Of a DNA stretch of 64,000 bases, positions 43,267 to 53,568 are shown piece after piece (the stretch's first letter is position 1; the number at the start of each line of letters is the position of its first letter). The notes below the pieces were generated by a model that searched no databases, was not told where the DNA came from, and worked only from the letters and a program-made list of their open reading frames with translations. Where the stretch lies: NCBI GenBank assembly GCA_017306415.1, contig JAFKIL010000005.1:1-64000 (forward strand), given 5' to 3'. A program made the position numbers and the translations under genes. The DNA is from Microbacterium sp. Its GTDB lineage: Bacteria > Actinomycetota > Actinomycetes > Actinomycetales > Microbacteriaceae.

Positions 43267-43820
43267 TGCCCGACAAGACGCTGTCACCCACCCCCGGCCA
43301 GACGGTCGGCCCCTTCTTCGCCTACGGCACGATCTACCCCAAGATGCACGAGGTGGCGCATCCGCACAGCCCGGGCGCGATCGTGCTCGGCGGGACCGTC
43401 TACGACGGCGCGGGGGCGCCCATCCCGGACTCGCTCGTCGAGATCTGGGGTGCCGATACCGACGGCACCGTGTCGCGCGCCCGCGGCGCGTTCCGTCGCG
43501 ACGACCACACGTTCACCGGGTTCGGCCGCTCCTTCACGACCGACGAGGGGCACTACGAGTTCTGGACGCGCAACCCCGGGGCCGAGGCGGGCAAGGCGCC
43601 GTTCTTCGCCGTCGTCGTGTTCGCGCGAGGCCTCCCCGACAAGCTGCACACGCGCATCTACCTGCCCGACGACGAGGAGCTCCTCGCCGCCGACCCGCTG
43701 CTGTCCTCGCTCGACGCCGACGAGCGCGCTACGCTCATCGCGACGCGCCTGCCCGACGGATCGCTGACCCACGACATCCGGCTGCAGGGCGAGAAGGAGA
43801 CCGTGTTCCTTGCCTTCTGA
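43266..43820 (+). CDS. pcaG: Protocatechuate 3,4-dioxygenase alpha subunit
   Basis: 184 residues, same fold as PcaH but without the iron ligands, forming the substrate pocket with it. GQTVGPFFAYG near residue 11 and the C-terminal LTHDIRLQGEKETVFLAF are family hallmarks. Overlaps pcaH by one base and pcaB by 11. Confidence 0.96.
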   Translation: MPDKTLSPTPGQTVGPFFAYGTIYPKMHEVAHPHSPGAIVLGGTVYDGAGAPIPDSLVEIWGADTDGTVSRARGAFRRDDHTFTGFGRSFTTDEGHYEFWTRNPGAEAGKAPFFAVVVFARGLPDKLHTRIYLPDDEELLAADPLLSSLDADERATLIATRLPDGSLTHDIRLQGEKETVFLAF

Positions 43821-45189
43821 CGACACCGGCGACCCCGCGACGTTCTGGCAGACCGACGCGGGGCTGCTGTCGCCGGTGTCGATCGGGTCGGGGGAGGCCG
43901 CGTCCGACCGCGCCGTCGTCCACGCCATGATCGACGCCGAACTCGCCCTCCTGCGTGCGCTCTCGGCGCAGGGTCTCGCCCCGCGGTCGGTGGGAGCGGC
44001 CGCGGACGCGGTGTATCGCGAGCCGTGGTTCGACCTCGACCTGCGTGCGCTCGCGCAGGCGTCGGTGGCCGGTGGGAATCCGGTCATCCCGCTCATCCCC
44101 CTCGTACGGGAGCGCGTCGCGCGACACGATCCGGATGCGGCGGCCTGGGTGCATCGGGGCGCGACGAGCCAGGACATCCTCGACACGGCCCTCATGGCGG
44201 TGGCGCGGCAGGTCGTCTGGGACGCGGCTGGGTCGCTCCGGCGGGCGGCGGCGTCGCTCCTGACCCTCGCGCAGCGCCATCGCGACGACCCTGCCGCCGC
44301 GCACACGCTCACCCAGCACGCGGTGCCCACGACCCTGGGTCTGAAGGCCGCGAACTGGATGCGGGGCATCGTCGATGCCCGACGGCAGCTGCTGCAGATC
44401 GGCGAGCGACTGCCCGCACAGCTCGGGGGCGCCGGCGGCACGCTCGCCTCCTTCGTCGAGCTGTTCGGCGCCGAGGCCGCGGCGGCCCTCCCCGCGCGGT
44501 TCGCGGTCGAGGTCGGACTGCAGGCCCCGGACGCGCCGTGGCACACCGCACGTCGTCCCGTGACCGAGCTCGGCGACGCCCTCGCGGCGGCGGTCGCCGC
44601 GCTGGGCGTCTTCGCCAGTGACGTCGCACTGCTCGCGCGGACGGAGATCGGCGAGGCGTCGGTCGCATCCGGCGGTGGATCCAGTGCCATGCCGCAGAAG
44701 CAGAACCCGGTGGACGCCGTCCTCATCCGGTCAGCCGCGATGCGCGCGCCCGGCCTCGCCGCGCAACTCCACCTCGCGGCGGGACTCGCCGTGGACGAAC
44801 GCCCCGACGGCGCGTGGCACGCCGAGTGGCCCGCGCTGCAGGACCTCATGCGGCTGACCCTCGGCGCATCCGCCCGCGGCGCCGAACTCGCCGCGGGGCT
44901 CGCGCTCGACGCCGAGCGCGCGCGGCACAACCTCGACCTCACCGCCGGCCTCATCGTGAGCGAACGGCTCGGCATCGCGCTGGTGCCGCTCATCGGAAAG
45001 GCGCGGTTCGACGCGCTCATCGCCGCGGCGGGCGGCGACGCGCCGCTCGCCGACCTCGTCCGCGCGCTGCCCGAGGCCGACGGGATCGACGTCGACGACC
45101 TCCTCGATCCGGCGCGGTACCTCGGACTCGCCGGGGAGCTCACCGACCAGGCCGTGCGTCGCGCTCTGCAGGAGGGGATCCGGCCGTGA
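43810..45189 (+). CDS. pcaB: 3-Carboxy-cis,cis-muconate cycloisomerase
   Basis: 459 residues, fumarase/aspartase superfamily. Converts carboxymuconate to 4-carboxymuconolactone. The signature loop GSSAMPQKQNP is near residue 293; the region HRGATSQDILDTALM near 115 is also conserved. The start appears to be a TTG at 43810, nine bases after an AAGGAG; no ATG or GTG fits as well. Overlaps pcaD (GTGA). Confidence 0.94.
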   Translation: MPSDDTGDPATFWQTDAGLLSPVSIGSGEAASDRAVVHAMIDAELALLRALSAQGLAPRSVGAAADAVYREPWFDLDLRALAQASVAGGNPVIPLIPLVRERVARHDPDAAAWVHRGATSQDILDTALMAVARQVVWDAAGSLRRAAASLLTLAQRHRDDPAAAHTLTQHAVPTTLGLKAANWMRGIVDARRQLLQIGERLPAQLGGAGGTLASFVELFGAEAAAALPARFAVEVGLQAPDAPWHTARRPVTELGDALAAAVAALGVFASDVALLARTEIGEASVASGGGSSAMPQKQNPVDAVLIRSAAMRAPGLAAQLHLAAGLAVDERPDGAWHAEWPALQDLMRLTLGASARGAELAAGLALDAERARHNLDLTAGLIVSERLGIALVPLIGKARFDALIAAAGGDAPLADLVRALPEADGIDVDDLLDPARYLGLAGELTDQAVRRALQEGIRP

Positions 45190-45962
45190 CCGTTCCGATC
45201 GCCGTCACCGCGCCCGTCGGACCCGCCGGGGGGCCGCTCCTGCTGCTCGGGCCGTCGCTCGGGACCTCCACGATCCTGTGGGACGACGTCGCCCCTGCCC
45301 TCGCGGAGCGGTACCGCGTCACCCGCTGGGACCTCCCCGGGCACGGCGCCGCCGCTCCCGCACGGACGGCGTTCACGGTGGGCGATGTCGCCGACGCCGT
45401 CGCGTCCGCCGTGCGCGAGCTCGCCGACGGGCCCGTGCTCTTCGCCGGGGTCTCGCTCGGCGGCGCCGTCGGACTCGAGCTGCTGCGGCGGCATCCAGGG
45501 CTCGTCTCCGCGGCCGCGATCGTCTGCTCGGGAGCGCGCATCGCGACGCCGGAGTCGTGGCGGGAGCGCGCCGCGCAGGTCCGTGCGCAGAGCACCTCGT
45601 CGCTCATCATCGGGTCGGCGCAGCGCTGGTTCGCGCCCGGATCGGTCGCCGCCCACCCGGTGCTCACCGGCCGGCTGCTGCACGCGCTGCAGGACGTCGA
45701 CGACGAGAGCTACGCCCTGTGCTGCGAGGCGCTGGCCGCGTACGACGTGCGTGACGGGCTCGGGGAGATCGGCGTCCCCGTGCTGGCGGTGTGGGGCGAC
45801 CACGATGTCGTCACGCCCGAGGCATCCGCCCGCGAGATCGCCGCCGGCGTGCGTGACGGGCGGGCCGCGGGCATCCCGGATGCCTCGCATCTGGCGCCCG
45901 TGGACGACCCGGCCGCCGTGATCCGGCTGCTGGAGGACTTCTTCGAGGAGGCGGGACGATGA
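45186..45962 (+). CDS. pcaD: 3-Oxoadipate enol-lactonase
   Basis: 258 residues, alpha/beta hydrolase. Catalytic Ser90 in GVSLGG, Asp207 in GDHD and His235 in DASHLAP. Hydrolyses the enol-lactone to beta-ketoadipate. GTG start overlapping pcaB. In many actinobacteria this domain is fused to PcaC (PcaL); here they are separate but overlap by four bases (ATGA). Confidence 0.94.
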   Translation: MTVPIAVTAPVGPAGGPLLLLGPSLGTSTILWDDVAPALAERYRVTRWDLPGHGAAAPARTAFTVGDVADAVASAVRELADGPVLFAGVSLGGAVGLELLRRHPGLVSAAAIVCSGARIATPESWRERAAQVRAQSTSSLIIGSAQRWFAPGSVAAHPVLTGRLLHALQDVDDESYALCCEALAAYDVRDGLGEIGVPVLAVWGDHDVVTPEASAREIAAGVRDGRAAGIPDASHLAPVDDPAAVIRLLEDFFEEAGR

Positions 45963-46360
45963 TGCGACCGGCGGGCGAGGGGCTGAGCGACGAGGACCGC
46001 TACGACCAGGGCATGGCCGTGCGCCGCGAGGTGCTCTCGGATGCGCACGTCGACCGGGCCGTGGCGAGCACGACCGAGCTGACCGCCGACTTCCAGGACT
46101 TCATCACCCGCGTCGCGTGGGGAGACGTGTGGTCGCGGCCTGGGCTCGACCGGCGCTCCCGGTCGGTCGCGGTGATCACGTCGATGATCGCGCACGGGCA
46201 TCACGAGGAGCTCGCGATGCACCTGCGCGCCGGACTGCGCAACGGCCTCACGGTGGACGAGATCAAGGAGGTCATCCTCCAGTCGGCGATCTACTCCGGC
46301 GTCCCCGCTGCGAACACGGCGTTCCGCATCGCGTCCGAGGTCTTCGCCGACCCCGCCTGA
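45959..46360 (+). CDS. pcaC: 4-Carboxymuconolactone decarboxylase
   Basis: 133 residues, AhpD-like fold. VAWGDVWSRPGLDRRSRSVAVI and LTVDEIKEVILQSAIYSGVPAANTAF are the standard family segments. Decarboxylates carboxymuconolactone to the enol-lactone used by PcaD. A second in-frame ATG follows at once (45962); either may be used. Last gene of pcaHGBDC. Confidence 0.96.
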   Translation: MMRPAGEGLSDEDRYDQGMAVRREVLSDAHVDRAVASTTELTADFQDFITRVAWGDVWSRPGLDRRSRSVAVITSMIAHGHHEELAMHLRAGLRNGLTVDEIKEVILQSAIYSGVPAANTAFRIASEVFADPA

Positions 46361-46403
46361 CCGGGATCCGGCCGGGGCTCTGCCCGTGGAGTCCCCGGCG
46401 CCC

Positions 46404-46501
46404 GTACCGTTCTCAGGATCGGCGGGCGGCGGGGGTGGTGGTGCTCGCATCATTCCGGGGGGTTCGGGGCGAGGGGGCGGGGGTGTTCCTGAGAACGGTA
46501 C
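46404..46501. repeat. 98-bp inverted-repeat element, copy 1
   Basis: Perfect 15-bp arms GTACCGTTCTCAGGA (46404-46418) and TCCTGAGAACGGTAC (46487-46501), extendable by one pair, around a 68-base G-rich interior. The same arms with the same 68-base spacing recur at 55621 and 57260. Lies between pcaC and the pcaI promoter. Confidence 0.9.
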
Positions 46502-46520
46502 GCCGAGCGCCGGAGAAGCC

Positions 46521-46583
46521 TGGACCGACCGCCGGCGCAACGCTATACTGTCCACAGGGCGGACATACGTTCGCACAGCGAAC
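46521..46583 (+). promoter_or_regulatory. pcaIJF promoter and palindromic operator
   Basis: TGGACC (46521-46526), 17 bases, TATACT (46544-46549) is a strong promoter. GTTCGCACAGCGAAC (46569-46583), a perfect 6-3-6 palindrome, lies just past the expected transcript start, where a repressor would block elongation. RBS GGAGGAA follows. An IclR-type PcaR is the likely binder. Confidence 0.72.
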
Positions 46584-46600
46584 ACAGTGGAGGAACCCGC

Positions 46601-47356
46601 GTGATCGACAAGACCGTTCCGGATGCCGCAGCCGCGGTCGCCGGAATCACGGACGGCGCGACCGTCATGATCAGCGGCTTCGGCCGCGCCGGGCAGCCCG
46701 TCGAGCTCATCGACGCGCTCATCGCGCAGGGCGCTCGCGACCTCACGATCGTGAACAACAACGCCGGCAACGGCGACGCGGGCCTGGCCGCCCTCCTCGC
46801 CAAGAAGCGCGTCCGCCGCATCGTCTGCTCCTTCCCCCGGCAGAGCGACTCCTGGGTGTTCGACGGCCTCTACCGCGCCGGCGAGATCGAGCTCGAGCTC
46901 GTGCCGCAGGGCAATCTCGCCGAGCGCATCCGCGCGGCGGGGGCCGGGATCGGCGCGTTCTTCACTCCCACCGGCGTCGGGACGGAGCTCGCCGACGGCC
47001 GCGAGCACCGGACGATCGACGGTCGCGAGTACATCCTCGAGTACCCGATCCACGCCGACTTCGCCCTGGTGAGCGGTTGGAAGGCCGACCGCTGGGGCAA
47101 CGTCGTCTACCGCGAGACGGCGCGGAACTTCGGCCCGATCATGACGTCCGCCGCGACGACCTCGATCGTCCAGGTCGACCAGATCGTGCCGCTCGGCGCG
47201 CTCGACCCCGAGTCCATCCCGACCCCCGGCATCTTCGTCGACCGCGTCGTGGCGGTGGGGGAGCGGCCATGGCTGCGCGACGACGTGTTCGTCGGCGGTG
47301 TCGACCTGGAGGGCCGGCCGCTGGCCGCGGCATCCGGAGCGGAGGAGAACCGATGA
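46601..47356 (+). CDS. pcaI: 3-Oxoadipate CoA-transferase subunit A
   Basis: 251 residues, CoA-transferase family I alpha subunit. With PcaJ moves CoA from succinyl-CoA to beta-ketoadipate. VMISGFGRAGQPVELIDALI and IVNNNAGNGDAGLAALL match PcaI. GTG start with GGAGGAA upstream. Overlaps pcaJ by four bases. Confidence 0.95.
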   Translation: MIDKTVPDAAAAVAGITDGATVMISGFGRAGQPVELIDALIAQGARDLTIVNNNAGNGDAGLAALLAKKRVRRIVCSFPRQSDSWVFDGLYRAGEIELELVPQGNLAERIRAAGAGIGAFFTPTGVGTELADGREHRTIDGREYILEYPIHADFALVSGWKADRWGNVVYRETARNFGPIMTSAATTSIVQVDQIVPLGALDPESIPTPGIFVDRVVAVGERPWLRDDVFVGGVDLEGRPLAAASGAEENR

Positions 47357-48042
47357 CCACCCGCATCCCGCGCGCCGAACTGGCCGCGCGCATCGCCGCC
47401 GACATCCCCGAGGGTTCGTACGTGAACCTCGGCATCGGCGCGCCCACGCTCGTGGCGAACTTCCTGCCCGCCGACCAGGAGATCATCCTGCACACCGAGA
47501 ACGGACTGCTCGGGATGGGGCCGGCCCCCGCGGCCGACCAGGTCGATCCCGATCTCATCAACGCCGGCAAGCAGGCCGTCACCGCCGTGGCCGGTGCCGC
47601 GTACTTCCACCACGCGGACTCCTTCGGGATGATGCGCGGCGGTCATCTCGACGTGTGCGTGCTGGGCGCGTTCCAGGTCTCCGAGCGGGGCGACCTCGCC
47701 AACTGGTCGACGGGCGAGCCGGGGGCGATCCCGGCCGTGGGCGGCGCGATGGACCTTGCGATCGGCGCGAAGGCGGTCTACGTCATGACCGACCTGCTCA
47801 CCAAGACCGGTGAGTCCAAGCTCGTCGCGGCGTGCTCCTACCCGCTCACCGGTGTCGGGTGCGTCACCCGCGTCTACACCGATCACGCGGTCTTCGATGT
47901 GACGCCGGAGGGCTTCGCCGTGCGCGAGGCGTTCGGCGACAACACCGTGGCGAGTCTCGCCGAGCTGACCGGCCTCGCGCTCGCCGGTGCGGATCCGACC
48001 GCGACGGATGCCGCATCCGCCGCATCCCCCGAGGAGGACTGA
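47353..48042 (+). CDS. pcaJ: 3-Oxoadipate CoA-transferase subunit B
   Basis: 229 residues. The active-site Glu49 lies in TENGLLGMG. YVNLGIGAPTLVANFL and the DLANWSTG segment are family-typical. A short Ala/Asp-rich tail precedes the stop, one base before pcaF. Confidence 0.95.
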   Translation: MTTRIPRAELAARIAADIPEGSYVNLGIGAPTLVANFLPADQEIILHTENGLLGMGPAPAADQVDPDLINAGKQAVTAVAGAAYFHHADSFGMMRGGHLDVCVLGAFQVSERGDLANWSTGEPGAIPAVGGAMDLAIGAKAVYVMTDLLTKTGESKLVAACSYPLTGVGCVTRVYTDHAVFDVTPEGFAVREAFGDNTVASLAELTGLALAGADPTATDAASAASPEED

Positions 48043-48043
48043 C

Positions 48044-49219
<1,176 letters not shown>

Positions 49220-49245
49220 GTCAGACCGGATCCGCGGGCGCCGCC

Positions 49246-49319
49246 CGCACAACTCCTGCACGACGCCCCGGCAGGAGGCGCACGCCCACCCTTCGCCGGG
49301 ACTCTGCAGGAGTGGTGCG
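49246..49319. repeat. 74-bp inverted repeat between pcaF and the third iclR
   Basis: ACTCCTGCA (49252-49260) pairs with TGCAGGAGT (49305-49313); after one mismatch, five further pairs extend the stem to 49246/49319. The interior is GC-rich with its own CCCCGGC/GCCGGG pairing. Same overall size as the unrelated repeat at 60957-61030. Confidence 0.7.
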
Positions 49320-49341
49320 CATCATCGGGGAGGATAAGGCA

Positions 49342-50130
49342 ATGACGATGAGCGAGAGCAGGGATGCCGCGGCATCCGCCGACTTCGTCCAGTCGCTCGC
49401 GCGCGGGCTCGCCGTCATCCGCGCGTTCGACGCCGACCACGCGGAACTGAGCCTCAGCGACGCCGCCCGGCGCGCCGGCATCCCGCGCGCGGCAGCCGGA
49501 AGGTTCCTGCGGACGCTCGAGACGCTCGGCTACGTCCGGTCGGACGGGCGGCTGTTCGCCCTGACCCCGCGCGTCCTCGAGCTGGGGTTCAGCTACCTGT
49601 CCGCGTTGTCGCTGCCGGAGATCGTGCAGCCGCACCTCGAGGCGCTGTCGCGCGAGGTGGGCGAGAGCGTGTCGTCCGCCGTGCTCGACGGCTCCGACAT
49701 CGTGTACATCGCGCGCGTCCCGACGCGGCGCATCATGAGCGTCCGCATCACGATCGGCACGCGCTTCCCCGCGTATGCGACGTCGATGGGGCGCGTGCTG
49801 CTCGCAGCGCTGCCGGAGGCCGCGGCCCGCGCGGCGGTGGAGGCATCCCGTCCGGATCACCTCACCGCGCGGACCCTGACCGACGTCGACGAGCTGCGTG
49901 CCGAGCTCGACCGTGTCCAGGAGCAGGGGTGGGCCCTCGTCGACGGCGAGCTCGAGCCCGGACTGCGGTCGATCGCGGCGCCGGTCCACGGTCGTGGCGG
50001 GCAGGTCGTCGCCGCCGTCAACGTGTCGACGAGCGCGACCCGCGACACCGTGGAGCACCTCACGCTCGAGCACCTCCCGCGCCTGCTCGCGGCGACCGCG
50101 GCGATCGACCGCGAGCTCGCGCTCGTCTGA
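49342..50130 (+). CDS. IclR-family regulator, PcaR-like
   Basis: 262 residues. Winged helix about residues 18-72 (LARGLAVIRAFDADHAELSLSDAARRAGIPRAAAGRFLRTLE) and ligand domain with SYLSALSLPEIVQPHLEALSREVGESVSSAVLDG, a PcaR/PobR-like segment. GGGGAGGAT precedes the ATG. Its place behind pcaIJF makes it the best candidate for the GTTCGC-N3-GCGAAC operator at pcaI. Confidence 0.9.
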   Translation: MTMSESRDAAASADFVQSLARGLAVIRAFDADHAELSLSDAARRAGIPRAAAGRFLRTLETLGYVRSDGRLFALTPRVLELGFSYLSALSLPEIVQPHLEALSREVGESVSSAVLDGSDIVYIARVPTRRIMSVRITIGTRFPAYATSMGRVLLAALPEAAARAAVEASRPDHLTARTLTDVDELRAELDRVQEQGWALVDGELEPGLRSIAAPVHGRGGQVVAAVNVSTSATRDTVEHLTLEHLPRLLAATAAIDRELALV

Positions 50131-50192
50131 CCCGACGAGGGCTGCACCCGGGCGGGCTGGGCAGCGCGTGCCGCGGCTGCGGCTGCGGCTGC

Positions 50193-50278
50193 GCCGGATG
50201 CCTCGACCCGCCGCTTCCCGCGGCGCCCTTCGGGCGTCGCCCGCCAGGCCCGACCAGCGGCGGGCCGAGGCATCCGGC
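50193..50278. repeat. 86-bp palindromic repeat, copy 1 (with partial tandem copy to about 50356)
   Basis: Arms of 22 bases (50193-50214 and 50257-50278), starting GCCGGATGCCTCG and ending GGCATCCGGC, one mismatch, enclose 42 bases with an inner CGCCC-TTC-GGGCG hairpin. A near-identical 86-bp copy is at 53569. The right half plus flank (about 57 bases, ending TGGCACGTTC) is duplicated in tandem at about 50299-50356. Intergenic between iclR and a convergent MFS gene. Confidence 0.85.
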
Positions 50279-50386
50279 TCCGCCTCGGTGGCACGTTCCG
50301 CCAGGCCCGAGCCGGCGGCGGGTCGAGGCATCCGGCTCCGCCTCTGTGGCACGTTCGGGTTCAGGGGGCGAACCGGCGCGAGGGGA

Positions 50387-51667
50387 TCAGCCGCGCGGGG
50401 TGCTCAAGGGGGCACGCCGCGCCAGGACCGCGCTCGCGGCTCCGGCCAGCAGCACGACGCCGGCCGACGTCACGGGCGCGATCATCGCGGCGGCGGTGCC
50501 CGACGTCTGGGCGAGCGCACCGACGAGGGCGGATGCCGCGGACTGCCCCACGATCACCGAGGACCCGAGCATCGTCATCACCGTGGCGGACCGGCCGAGC
50601 GGACTGTGCGCGGCGCCGAGGGTGTACTGGGTGACGAGCGTCGGACCGATGCCGATCCCGACGATGAACAGCGCGATCGCGATGCCGACGACGTCGTGCA
50701 CGAAAGGCAGCGCGGCGGTTCCGGCCACGAGCACGGCGGTGAACACCAGCCATCGCGCGTGCACGGTGAACCGGGCCGGGAACCAGGCGACGCCCAGCGC
50801 GAGCCCGGCGGAGCCGATGCCCATCACGCCGTAGACGAGACCGGCCTGCTCGGGAGCACCGAGGTCGGCCATGAACGAGGTCAGGGCGGTGAGCGTCGAG
50901 CCGAAGAACAGTCCCATGCCGAGGACGCCGACGGCGACGACGACCAGGGCGGGCCGGGCGAGCTGGCGCGCCGGCGCCTGCCGCACGACCGCGCGTCCGT
51001 CGACCCTGGCCACGGTCGCGCCGGTGCGGTGCAGGGCGAAGGCGGTCACGAAGACCAGGGTGAGGATCGCCGCGCCCACGATCGGGGCCGCCGGATTGAG
51101 TGTGGTCGCGAGCACGCCGACCAGGAACGGGCCGAAGACGAACACGATCTCATCGGCCGCGGATTCGTACGCCATCGTCCCGTTGAGCGTCGTCGCCCGC
51201 CGCTCGGCGGGCAGCATCCGGGTGATGACCCCGACCAGGCGACTGCGCGACATGGGGGAGACCTGCGGTGCCGTGGCCCCGATCACGAACGCGATCGCCA
51301 GCACCGCGAACGGCGATGCCGGGGTGTAGACGACCCACGCGATCGCGAGCAGCGCAAGACTGTTCGCGATGCCGGAGACGAGCATCACCGTCCGCTGGCC
51401 GACGCGGTCGGCCGCCGCGCCGATGAGCGGACCGAACACCGCCGTGCCGAACCCGATGAGCGCCGAGGTCAGGCCGCCGAGGGCGAGGTCGCCGCGCGCC
51501 GCCACGACGAGTGTCAGGACGCCGACCACCATCATGGCGAACGGGAACCGCGCCAGCAGCGCGATCGGGAAGTACGCGAAGCCGGTCGCGCGCACGAGCG
51601 AAGATTCGCGCGCCGGCGCATCCGTGCGGACGGTATCCGGGTCGTGGACCCGCGATGTGGTGCTCAC
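50387..51667 (-). CDS. MFS transporter
   Basis: 426 residues, about twelve helices (FAMMVVGVLTLVVAARGDLALGGL, GAAADRVGQRT loop, FVFGPFLVGVLATTLNP). The GTG at 51667 follows GGGAG. Resembles sugar or drug efflux MFS proteins; substrate unknown. Stands alone between repeats and the POT gene. Confidence 0.82.
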   Translation of the reverse strand: MSTTSRVHDPDTVRTDAPARESSLVRATGFAYFPIALLARFPFAMMVVGVLTLVVAARGDLALGGLTSALIGFGTAVFGPLIGAAADRVGQRTVMLVSGIANSLALLAIAWVVYTPASPFAVLAIAFVIGATAPQVSPMSRSRLVGVITRMLPAERRATTLNGTMAYESAADEIVFVFGPFLVGVLATTLNPAAPIVGAAILTLVFVTAFALHRTGATVARVDGRAVVRQAPARQLARPALVVVAVGVLGMGLFFGSTLTALTSFMADLGAPEQAGLVYGVMGIGSAGLALGVAWFPARFTVHARWLVFTAVLVAGTAALPFVHDVVGIAIALFIVGIGIGPTLVTQYTLGAAHSPLGRSATVMTMLGSSVIVGQSAASALVGALAQTSGTAAAMIAPVTSAGVVLLAGAASAVLARRAPLSTPRG

Positions 51668-51784
51668 TAGATCTCCCAAGGGGCGTCGTGCCGCCTTGGC
51701 GATCGGGGCTCTGCCGATCCGAGGTAGATACACGGGGTACGGCATCCATTCTCGCACGCCCTCCTGGGCGTCGCCGGGATGCGT

Positions 51785-53353
51785 CTAGCGGACACCCTTC
51801 ATCAGCGCGAGCACCGGCTTGGTCAGCAGCCACAGCACGACGCCGACGGCGATGGCGATGAATCCGAGGATCAGGAAGTACGGCACCTCGTCGTCGACGA
51901 CGAAGAACTGCGTGCACCACCCGGCGATGGAGGTGCCCATCGCAATGGAGAGGAAGAACAGGGCCACCATCTGGGTGTGGAACGCATCGGGTGCGAGCTT
52001 CGTCGTCACCGACAGGCCGACCGGCGACAGCAGCAGCTCCGCGACGGTGAACACGAACAGGATGCCGACGATCGCCAGCAGCGGCGTGGAATTCGCGCCG
52101 CCCCCGGAGAACGGCAGGAAGAGCAGGAAGGCCGCGCCCATGATGATCGCCGCCATCGAGAACTTGACCGGGGTCGAGGGCTGCCGCCTGCCGAGCTTCG
52201 TCCAGATCGCGGCGAACACCCCGGAGAGGATGATGATGAAGACGGGGTTGATCGACTGCACCCACGAGACCGGCATCTCCCAGCCGAAGATGCTCCGATC
52301 GAGCTTCTTGTCGGAGTAGATGGTGAGCACCGTGAACTGCTGCTGGTACAGCGACCAGAAGGCGACGCTGGTGAGGAAGAGCGGCACGAAACCCCAGACA
52401 CGCGACCGCTCGGTGGGCGAAAGCCGGCGGCTCGTCAGGATGACGACGAAGTACACCAGGGCGGAGACGGCGCTGACCGCGATCACGACCACGGCGAGGT
52501 TGTCCGGGCGGATGACGCCGGTGAGCACGAGGATGACGATCGTCACCAGACCGAGCACCCCGATGCCGATCACCGGCAGACGTCGGTTCGCGGGAAGGGG
52601 CTTCGGCACCTCGCGGGACTTGGCGGGCAGCTGCTTGCGCCCGAACGAGTACTGGATGAGGCCGAGCGCCATTCCGACGGCGGCGAGGCCGAAGCCCCAG
52701 TGGAAGCCGAGCTGCGTCTGGAGCAGCCCGGTCAGCAGCGGCCCGAGGAAGGCGCCGAGGTTGATGCCGAGGTAGAAGAGCGAGAACCCGGCATCGCGCC
52801 GGGGGTCCTCCGCGCTGTAGAGCGTCCCGACGACCGAGGTCGCGTTCGCCTTGAGGCCGCCCGACCCGACCGCGACGAGGATCAGGCCCACGCCCACGCC
52901 AACGAAGCCGGGCAGCAGCGACAGCGCGAGATGCCCGCACATGATGATGATCGCGCTGATGAACAGCACCCGCTCGGAGCCGAGCAGTCGATCGGCGACC
53001 CAGGCCCCGAGGATCGTGGACAGGTACACGGCGCCGCCGTAGGCGCCGACGATTCCCGCGGCGACGGTCTGGTCCATCCCCAGTCCGCCCTGCGTGGCCG
53101 AGTAGTACAGATAGATGAGCAGGATGCCCTGCATGCCGTAGAAGCTGAACCGCTCCCACATCTCCACGCCGAACACGTGCGCCAGCGCCCACGGCTGGCC
53201 GAAGAACCGGGTGTCGTGGTCGCCGTCTCCGGCGGTGCCGGCGGCGTCCGTGCCGCCGGCCGAAGCCGCCGATGCCGAGCCGATGCCGGCTGCCGTCGCC
53301 CCGTCGGGCGGGCCGACCGGGACCTCTTCAGGGGAGTCGCGTCCATCGCTCAC
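51785..53353 (-). CDS. POT/PTR family peptide transporter
   Basis: 522 residues, about fourteen helices. Proton-coupled di/tripeptide uptake. Signatures: EMWERFSFYGMQGILLIYL (proton-coupling ExxERF) near residue 64 and FSLFYLGINLGAFLGPLL. The N-terminal 45 residues are Gly/Ala/Asp-rich and disordered-looking. The GTG at 53353 is chosen because TAGCCT (53366-53361) lies seven bases upstream, the leaderless pattern seen elsewhere. Confidence 0.92.
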   Translation of the reverse strand: MSDGRDSPEEVPVGPPDGATAAGIGSASAASAGGTDAAGTAGDGDHDTRFFGQPWALAHVFGVEMWERFSFYGMQGILLIYLYYSATQGGLGMDQTVAAGIVGAYGGAVYLSTILGAWVADRLLGSERVLFISAIIIMCGHLALSLLPGFVGVGVGLILVAVGSGGLKANATSVVGTLYSAEDPRRDAGFSLFYLGINLGAFLGPLLTGLLQTQLGFHWGFGLAAVGMALGLIQYSFGRKQLPAKSREVPKPLPANRRLPVIGIGVLGLVTIVILVLTGVIRPDNLAVVVIAVSAVSALVYFVVILTSRRLSPTERSRVWGFVPLFLTSVAFWSLYQQQFTVLTIYSDKKLDRSIFGWEMPVSWVQSINPVFIIILSGVFAAIWTKLGRRQPSTPVKFSMAAIIMGAAFLLFLPFSGGGANSTPLLAIVGILFVFTVAELLLSPVGLSVTTKLAPDAFHTQMVALFFLSIAMGTSIAGWCTQFFVVDDEVPYFLILGFIAIAVGVVLWLLTKPVLALMKGVR

Positions 53354-53418
53354 GACGCCCAGGCTAGCGGCGGGCGGCCTCGCGGTGCCGGAAGCGCGGG
53401 TGTGTGCGGGGGCGCCGG

Positions 53419-53560
53419 GCCGGGGGCAGCGCGCTTCGCGCGGCTGGGGCAGCGGGCTGGGGGCAGCGGGCCGGGGGGCAGCGCGCTTCGCGCGGCTGGG
53501 GCAGCGGGCTGGGGGCAGCGGGCCGGGGGCAGCGCGCTTCGCGCGGCTGGGGCTGCGGGG
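53419..53560. repeat. Three tandem copies of a 51-52 bp G-rich unit
   Basis: The word GGCAGCGCGCTTCGCGCGGC recurs from about 53424, 53476 and 53527, each within a longer unit continuing TGGGGCAGCGGGCTGGGGGC. Each carries a GCGCG-CTT-CGCGC mini-hairpin. The tandem runs directly into the second copy of the 86-bp repeat. No plausible gene covers it. Confidence 0.8.
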
Positions 53561-53568
53561 GCGGCTGC

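Noticed and set aside
40534-43287. 917-residue minus-strand frame
   Set aside because: Antisense shadow of pcaHG and the second iclR; only 41388-40534 encodes the IclR protein.
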